This document shows positions 59,462 through 64,000 of a DNA stretch of 64,000 nt, piece by piece. Each line of letters starts with the position of its first letter. The first letter of the stretch is position 1. The translations under genes and the position numbers were made by a program. The stretch comes from JAEVLT01 sp044598425 (GTDB taxonomy: Bacteria > Bacillota > Bacilli > Bacillales > Cytobacillaceae): contig CP172536.1 of assembly GCA_044598425.1 (NCBI GenBank), forward strand, positions 3,162,001-3,226,000, read 5' to 3'. The notes beneath the pieces were generated by a model. It was not told the origin of the DNA. It worked only from the letters and a program-made list of their open reading frames with translations, and did no database searches.

Positions 59462-60192
59462 GATTTCGCCCCCTCTTCCAGCGCTTTCTTCAAGGTAAAC
59501 CGCTTTTCATAAAGGGCTTTGCCAACAATCGCACCGCTGACTCCTTTTACGGCCACCGAACGCAATGCTTTCAAATCCTCGAGGCTGCTGACTCCGCCGG
59601 AAGCGATCACACTTTTCCCGGTCACTTCAGCCATTTCACAAACAGCCGCAATATTCGGGCCAGAGAGAGTGCCATCCGTTGCTATATCAGTAAAAATAAA
59701 CGTTTCTGCCCCCGCCTCAGCTAATCGCTTGCCAAGTTCCACTGCTTTCACCTTTGAAGTATCAAGCCAGCCGTGAGTGGCGACAAAACCATCTTTCGCG
59801 TCAATTCCAACCGCAATCCGACTGCCGTATTTCCGAATCATTTCAATAGCAAACTCAGGCTCAGAGACAGCGATGCTGCCAATAATCACCCGGTCGACGC
59901 CATTTTCCAAATAATGAAGAATATCTTGCTCCGAGCGAATACCGCCGCCAATTTGCACGTTCACATTCAATTCCTTTGCCGCTTGAATCACAAATCGATC
60001 ATTGACACGCTTGCCATCTTTCGCACCATCCAAATCGACCATATGAATCCACTCAGCACCGGCAGAAGCAAATTGCCGAGCCATATCAAACGGCGAATCA
60101 CCGTAAATCGTTTCTTGATTGTAATCTCCGCGCAGAAGGCGTACACAATTTCCGCCTCTCATATCGATTGCCGGGTAAATCGTGATGCTCAT
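59455..60192 (-). CDS. hisA: ProFAR isomerase HisA
   Basis: A 245-aa TIM barrel related to HisF. Asp8 in YPAIDMRGGNCVRL and Asp in FTDIATDGTLSGPN are catalytic. VQIGGGIRSEQDI and ASGGVSSLEDL are phosphate sites. It overlaps hisH by 4 bases and hisF by 7 bases. Confidence 0.97.
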   Translation of the reverse strand: MSITIYPAIDMRGGNCVRLLRGDYNQETIYGDSPFDMARQFASAGAEWIHMVDLDGAKDGKRVNDRFVIQAAKELNVNVQIGGGIRSEQDILHYLENGVDRVIIGSIAVSEPEFAIEMIRKYGSRIAVGIDAKDGFVATHGWLDTSKVKAVELGKRLAEAGAETFIFTDIATDGTLSGPNIAAVCEMAEVTGKSVIASGGVSSLEDLKALRSVAVKGVSGAIVGKALYEKRFTLKKALEEGAKSC

Positions 60193-60812
60193 TGCTCCGC
60201 CTTCCTTTCATCGACCATTTTTAAAAAATTATTTAATAAGCTCATGCCAAGCTTGCTGCTTTTTTCCGGATGGAACTGCATTCCAAAAATATTGCCGCGG
60301 CCGACAACCGCCGATACCTCCTCGTGGTAGCTCGCCTTTGCCAGCAGGACCGGCGAATCCTTGGCATCGACAAAATAGGAATGAACAAAATAAACGTAAT
60401 CCTCATCCAAATTTTCCAGCAGCGGTGAGGATGCTACGAACTCAAGCCGGTTCCATCCCATATGCGGAACCTTATATCCCCCGCCCGGAAAACGGCGAAC
60501 GATACCAGGCAGCAGATCCAGGCCATCCGTCAGCCCATTTTCTTCACTTTTTTCAAAAAGAAGCTGCATGCCGAGGCAAATTCCAAGCAGCGGTTTGCCG
60601 GACTCCGCAAATCCGCGGAGAAATTCTGTAAGTCCCTCCTCATTCAGGCGAATCATCGCATCGCGGAAAGAACCGACCCCTGGCAAAAGCAGCGCATCCG
60701 CTCCCTGCAGTTCATCCTTCCGTCCGGAAATAAAATAATCAGCCCCAAGCCGCTCCAGCGCTTTACTGACACTAAACAAATTCCCCATTCCATAGTCAAC
60801 AATGCCAATCAT
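60189..60812 (-). CDS. hisH: imidazole glycerol phosphate synthase subunit HisH
   Basis: A 207-aa class I glutamine amidotransferase. The nucleophile Cys is in LLGICLGMQLLFE, and the His and Glu are in GMQFHPEKSSKLG. DYGMGNLFSV is the conserved start. It feeds ammonia to HisF. It begins right where hisB ends. Confidence 0.97.
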   Translation of the reverse strand: MIGIVDYGMGNLFSVSKALERLGADYFISGRKDELQGADALLLPGVGSFRDAMIRLNEEGLTEFLRGFAESGKPLLGICLGMQLLFEKSEENGLTDGLDLLPGIVRRFPGGGYKVPHMGWNRLEFVASSPLLENLDEDYVYFVHSYFVDAKDSPVLLAKASYHEEVSAVVGRGNIFGMQFHPEKSSKLGMSLLNNFLKMVDERKAEQ

Positions 60813-61400
60813 TTATAACATTCCTTTCGTTGAAGGAACACCTTTGATCCTTGGGTCAATCGTTGTCGCTTCGTCCAATGCCCGGCCAAGCGCTTTAAAC
60901 ACCGCTTCAATCATATGATGTGTATTGTGGCCGTAATGAACAATCACATGAAGATTCATCCGCGCTTCAAGCGCCAGCTTCCATAAAAACTCATGAACCA
61001 ATTCTGTATCAAACGTGCCAACACTTGGAGCCGGGAATTCAGCGCGCATTTCAAAATGCGGGCGATTGCTCAAATCGACAACCACTTGGGCAAGCGTTTC
61101 GTCCATTGGCACAAATGAATTCCCGTAACGCTTGATGCCGCGCTTATCGCCAAGCGCTTCCCGTAAAGCCTGGCCGAGGCAAATGCCGATGTCTTCTGTT
61201 GTATGGTGGTCATCAACCTCTGTATCGCCATTCGCAGCTACATCGAGATTAAATTGCCCGTGCTTAGTAAATAAATCAAGCATATGCGTCAGAAAAGGAA
61301 CACCCGTATCGAGATTCGCCTGCCCTTCTCCATCAATCGCGAGCGCCAGCTTGATCTTTGTTTCATTCGTATTTCGCTCAATATTCGCTTTTCTTTCCAT
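60813..61400 (-). CDS. hisB: imidazoleglycerol-phosphate dehydratase
   Basis: A 195-aa monofunctional Mn enzyme. The two metal motifs are DDHHTTEDIG and YGHNTHHMIEAVFKALGRAL. No phosphatase domain is fused, so histidinol phosphatase must be encoded elsewhere (HisJ in Bacilli). There is an HMLDLFTKHG substrate loop. It lies 12 bases after hisD. Confidence 0.97.
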   Translation of the reverse strand: MERKANIERNTNETKIKLALAIDGEGQANLDTGVPFLTHMLDLFTKHGQFNLDVAANGDTEVDDHHTTEDIGICLGQALREALGDKRGIKRYGNSFVPMDETLAQVVVDLSNRPHFEMRAEFPAPSVGTFDTELVHEFLWKLALEARMNLHVIVHYGHNTHHMIEAVFKALGRALDEATTIDPRIKGVPSTKGML

Positions 61401-61412
61401 GCCAATAGCTCC

Positions 61413-62687
61413 TTACCGGTTATTTTTCAGCCTTGCCTCGACCGCTCTCGCATGCGCCTCAAGCCCTTCCATCCGCGCAAACGCAGCAATCTTGTCTGCA
61501 TTCTGTTTTAATGCCTTTTCACTATAAATAATCACACTCGACTTTTTCTGAAAATCATCCACATTCAATGGACTTGAAAAACGAGCCGTGCCATTCGTTG
61601 GCAGCACATGATTCGGACCGGCAAAATAATCCCCGACCGGCTCCGAACTGTAACGACCGACAAAAATCGCTCCCGCATGGCGAATTTTTCCGACAACTTC
61701 CACCGCATTCTCCGTCACAACCTCCAAATGCTCCGGCGCAAGCTCGTTGACCGTCTCTATCGCCTCTTCCAAACTCGAAGCCACATAAATTGCCCCATAA
61801 TCCTCAATCGAGCGCAACGCAATTTCTTTTCTTGGCAGCAGTTCCAGCTGTTTTTTTACTTCTGTAAAAACGGCTTCAGCCAGCTTAGGTGACGGTGTTA
61901 CAAGTATTGCGCAGGCGCGGGGATCGTGCTCAGCCTGTGACAACAAGTCGGCTGCAACCTCATCTGGATAAGCTGAATCATCCGCAAGCACCGCAATCTC
62001 ACTCGGACCGGCGATCATATCAATATCCACGTCACCAAATACTTCTTTTTTCGCCAATGCGACGAAAATATTGCCCGGCCCCGTTATTTTATCAACGGAA
62101 GAAATCGACTCGGTTCCATAAGCAAGCGCCGCAATCGCCTGCGCTCCACCTACTTTATAGATCTCTTTCACGCCCGCTTCCTTTGCCGCAACAAGCACTG
62201 CTGCCGGTAGCTTCCCGTTTTCGCTTGGCGGCGAGACCATCACAATCCGTTCCACCCCGGCAACCTTGGCCGGAATGACGTTCATTAGCACAGATGATGG
62301 GTAGGCCGCTGTTCCCCCTGGGACATAAACGCCAACGGAGTCAAGAGGCGTTATTTTTTGGCCGAGAATCGTACCGTTTTCTTCGGTAGTCATCCAGGAA
62401 GGCCGCAGCTGTTTTTCATGGAAGATGCGAATATTTTCCGCCGCTTCCTTCACGATTTCCACAAAACCAGGCTCCACCTGTTCATACGCTTCAACCATTT
62501 CTTTTTCATCAACTAAAAAAGAATCCAGTACAACTTTGTCAAATTTTTCGGTATATTTCCGGAGCGCCTGATCGCCGTTATCACGAATATCGGCAATGAT
62601 ATTTTGCACGACTGCCAGCTGTTCTGCCGTTCCGGATTCAATCGAGCGTTTAATCGATTGCAACTCTTTTACTTGTAAAATTTTCAT
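61413..62687 (-). CDS. hisD: histidinol dehydrogenase
   Basis: A 424-aa zinc enzyme that oxidises histidinol to histidine in two steps. KITGPGNIFVALAKKEVFG, MIAGPSEIAV, LLSQAEHDPRACAIL and PEHLEVVTENA are conserved, with Zn ligands in AEHD. Met at 62687 is chosen: GGAGGG lies 7 bases upstream. The start 62705 would be TTG without support. It begins 4 bases after hisG stops. Confidence 0.97.
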   Translation of the reverse strand: MKILQVKELQSIKRSIESGTAEQLAVVQNIIADIRDNGDQALRKYTEKFDKVVLDSFLVDEKEMVEAYEQVEPGFVEIVKEAAENIRIFHEKQLRPSWMTTEENGTILGQKITPLDSVGVYVPGGTAAYPSSVLMNVIPAKVAGVERIVMVSPPSENGKLPAAVLVAAKEAGVKEIYKVGGAQAIAALAYGTESISSVDKITGPGNIFVALAKKEVFGDVDIDMIAGPSEIAVLADDSAYPDEVAADLLSQAEHDPRACAILVTPSPKLAEAVFTEVKKQLELLPRKEIALRSIEDYGAIYVASSLEEAIETVNELAPEHLEVVTENAVEVVGKIRHAGAIFVGRYSSEPVGDYFAGPNHVLPTNGTARFSSPLNVDDFQKKSSVIIYSEKALKQNADKIAAFARMEGLEAHARAVEARLKNNR

Positions 62688-62691
62688 TCGA

Positions 62692-63324
62692 TTAACCCTC
62701 CGCAACTACTTTACTCAAACGCAAAACGAGTTCGCTGATTCGCTCATCGTTCATTCGATAGCTGACCGGGTTGACAATCAACCTCGATGTCACATCTATA
62801 ATCTGTTCATACTCAATAAGTCCATTTTCTTTTAACGTCCTTCCAGTCGAGACAATATCGACAATCCGGTCTGACAAGCCAATCATCGGTGCAAGTTCAA
62901 TCGAGCCATTCAGCTTGATAATTTCGACTTGCTCCCCCTGCTCGCGAAAATAGGCTGCGGCTACATTTGGGTACTTCGTCGCCACCCGCGGTGCAACCTC
63001 ACTCATCTTCGTTCCCGGCATACCGGCAACCGCCAAGTAGCAAGCGCTGATTTTTAAATCAAGCAATTCGTACACATCCCGCTCTTCTTCCAGCATCACA
63101 TCTTTTCCAGCGATACCTAAATCCGCTACACCGTGCTCCACATATGTTGGGACGTCCATCGGCTTTGCCAAAATAAACCGCAGACCCTCTTCTTCTACAT
63201 CAATAATCAATTTGCGATTTTCATCAAATTCTGGGGGTAATTGATAGCCGGCTTTCCTTAGCAATTCAGCAGCCTCTTCAAAAATTCTCCCTTTTGGCAT
63301 CGCAATCGTTAGCACCTTAGTCAT
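62692..63324 (-). CDS. hisG: ATP phosphoribosyltransferase catalytic subunit HisG (short form)
   Basis: A 210-aa short-form HisG that lacks the C-terminal regulatory domain and so depends on HisZ. AMPKGRIFEEAAELLRKAGY, ADLGIAGKDVMLEE and VDIVSTGRTLKENGL are conserved. It starts the pathway from ATP and PRPP. It overlaps hisZ by 8 bases. Confidence 0.97.
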   Translation of the reverse strand: MTKVLTIAMPKGRIFEEAAELLRKAGYQLPPEFDENRKLIIDVEEEGLRFILAKPMDVPTYVEHGVADLGIAGKDVMLEEERDVYELLDLKISACYLAVAGMPGTKMSEVAPRVATKYPNVAAAYFREQGEQVEIIKLNGSIELAPMIGLSDRIVDIVSTGRTLKENGLIEYEQIIDVTSRLIVNPVSYRMNDERISELVLRLSKVVAEG

Positions 63325-64000
63325 TGGCAGGCTCCTTTCCTGCTTTTCCTAAAAGATAGATTGTATCCGCAAATTTATCGGAATAAGCATCGATATTTTT
63401 TACTCCGTTAATGTCCTGAAGCACTGTTCTCGTTCCTTCTCCATGCATTTTTTTTGCCAATTGAAAAGCTTCCTTGCGCCGTTCCTGGCTAAAAAGAATG
63501 CAATGGACAGGCACTTCACTTTCGAAATCGCCAAGTGCTTCAATCAGCCAATCAAGCCGAATCGCAAAGCCTGTTGCACTTGCCGATTTGCCAAATTTCT
63601 CAAGCAAGCCGTACCGCCCGCCGTTGCCAATCGCAAAGCCGACGCGGCCCGCATATACTTCGAACAAAATCCCCGTATAATAACTCATATGGCTAATAAG
63701 TGTTAAATCGAACTTTACCTTGTCCTGTTCTCCGTAATCATTGATAACATCCCACAATTCTTTTAATTGTAAAATGGCTTCCTTTCCTTTTCCGTTCTCA
63801 ATCAAATCAAGAGCCTTCTCGATGACTTCTTCCCCGCCTCTAAGGTCAAGAAGATCAAGCAGTCTTTGCTTGTCGATAGAAGATAACGGCAAAGTGTTCA
63901 CATGGTCCCGATATCCGACATAATTTTTTTCATATAAATAACGCTGCAAAGCATTCGCCCGGTCTTCATTCCCTAATATTTGCAAAAATAATTCTTTTAC
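63317..64000 (-). CDS. hisZ: ATP phosphoribosyltransferase regulatory subunit HisZ (5' end beyond window)
   Basis: The C-terminal 227 residues of a HisRS-like paralogue. FDLTLISHMSYYTGILFEVYA and GFAIGNGGRYGLLEKFGKSASATGFAIRLDWLIEAL match class II synthetase motifs without tRNA-binding parts. The frame is open through position 64000 (VKELFLQILGNEDRANAL), so the start lies outside. It forms an octameric complex with HisG and senses histidine. Confidence 0.94.
   Translation of the reverse strand, partial: VKELFLQILGNEDRANALQRYLYEKNYVGYRDHVNTLPLSSIDKQRLLDLLDLRGGEEVIEKALDLIENGKGKEAILQLKELWDVINDYGEQDKVKFDLTLISHMSYYTGILFEVYAGRVGFAIGNGGRYGLLEKFGKSASATGFAIRLDWLIEALGDFESEVPVHCILFSQERRKEAFQLAKKMHGEGTRTVLQDINGVKNIDAYSDKFADTIYLLGKAGKEPAND

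Noticed and set aside
60182..62278. Several plus-strand ORFs opposite the his genes
   Set aside because: They lack ribosome sites and family motifs, while the minus-strand his genes are complete and overlap as an operon.

Overview
The window is a chromosomal segment of a spore-forming, low-GC Gram-positive bacterium of the Bacillaceae. Evidence: several Coat F-type spore-coat proteins, a Spo0E-like phosphatase, the Bacillus-type order cggR-gapA-pgk-tpiA-gpmI-eno, secG-est-rnr-smpB-ssrA, and nudix-rapZ-yvcK-whiA-crh, a CtsR box before clpP and a near-perfect CggR operator. The esterase strongly resembles Geobacillus Est30. I cannot name a species from sequence alone.

Layout. (1) 1-4.8 kb: proline dehydrogenase, two spore-coat-like genes separated by interspersed repeats, a DUF2573-type gene, rodA and a UppP-family phosphatase. 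(2) 4.8-8.5 kb: a tungstate uptake locus with a regulator that joins a helix-turn-helix domain to a binding-protein-like domain, then tupA, tupB and tupC. (3) 8.5-13.8 kb: a histidine-kinase relic, an orphan kinase, nfeD-floT behind a SigW-type promoter, nadE, and a 27-codon ORF. (4) 13.8-17.3 kb: a mobile-DNA zone. An intact IS1182-family element sits inside an intergenic repeat with a 10-bp target duplication, followed by remnants of an IS91-type element. (5) 17.5-26.4 kb: thioesterase, serine hydrolase, AI-2E-type permease, a two-component system with an ABC exporter, and two tandem small-RNA-like units downstream of the kinase gene. (6) 26.8-31.6 kb: an MFS exporter, then an AT-rich trio made of a ketosynthase-like protein lacking both catalytic histidines, a multi-pass membrane histidine kinase and a Spo0E-like phosphatase. 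(7) 31.7-35.7 kb: a DUF1002 protein, a coat protein, an aldo/keto reductase and two decayed genes.

(8) 35.8-58 kb, mostly minus strand, is conserved core: tmRNA, smpB, rnr, esterase, secG, a 21-bp tandem array, the lower-glycolysis operon with its repressor CggR, sigma-54, tRNA-Arg, clpP (plus strand), crh, whiA, yvcK, rapZ, nudix, trxB and a TPR protein. (9) 58-64 kb: the histidine operon hisZ-G-D-B-H-A-F-I-E. HisI and HisE are separate overlapping ORFs instead of one HisIE protein, and hisZ runs off the right edge.

The most interesting items are the ketosynthase-like/kinase/Spo0E trio, the tandem sRNA candidates with shared OmpR-type boxes, the split hisI/hisE, the 21-bp array between secG and eno, and the structured element between the ssrA promoter and tmRNA. 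All functional calls come from reading translations and motifs. No database search was run.
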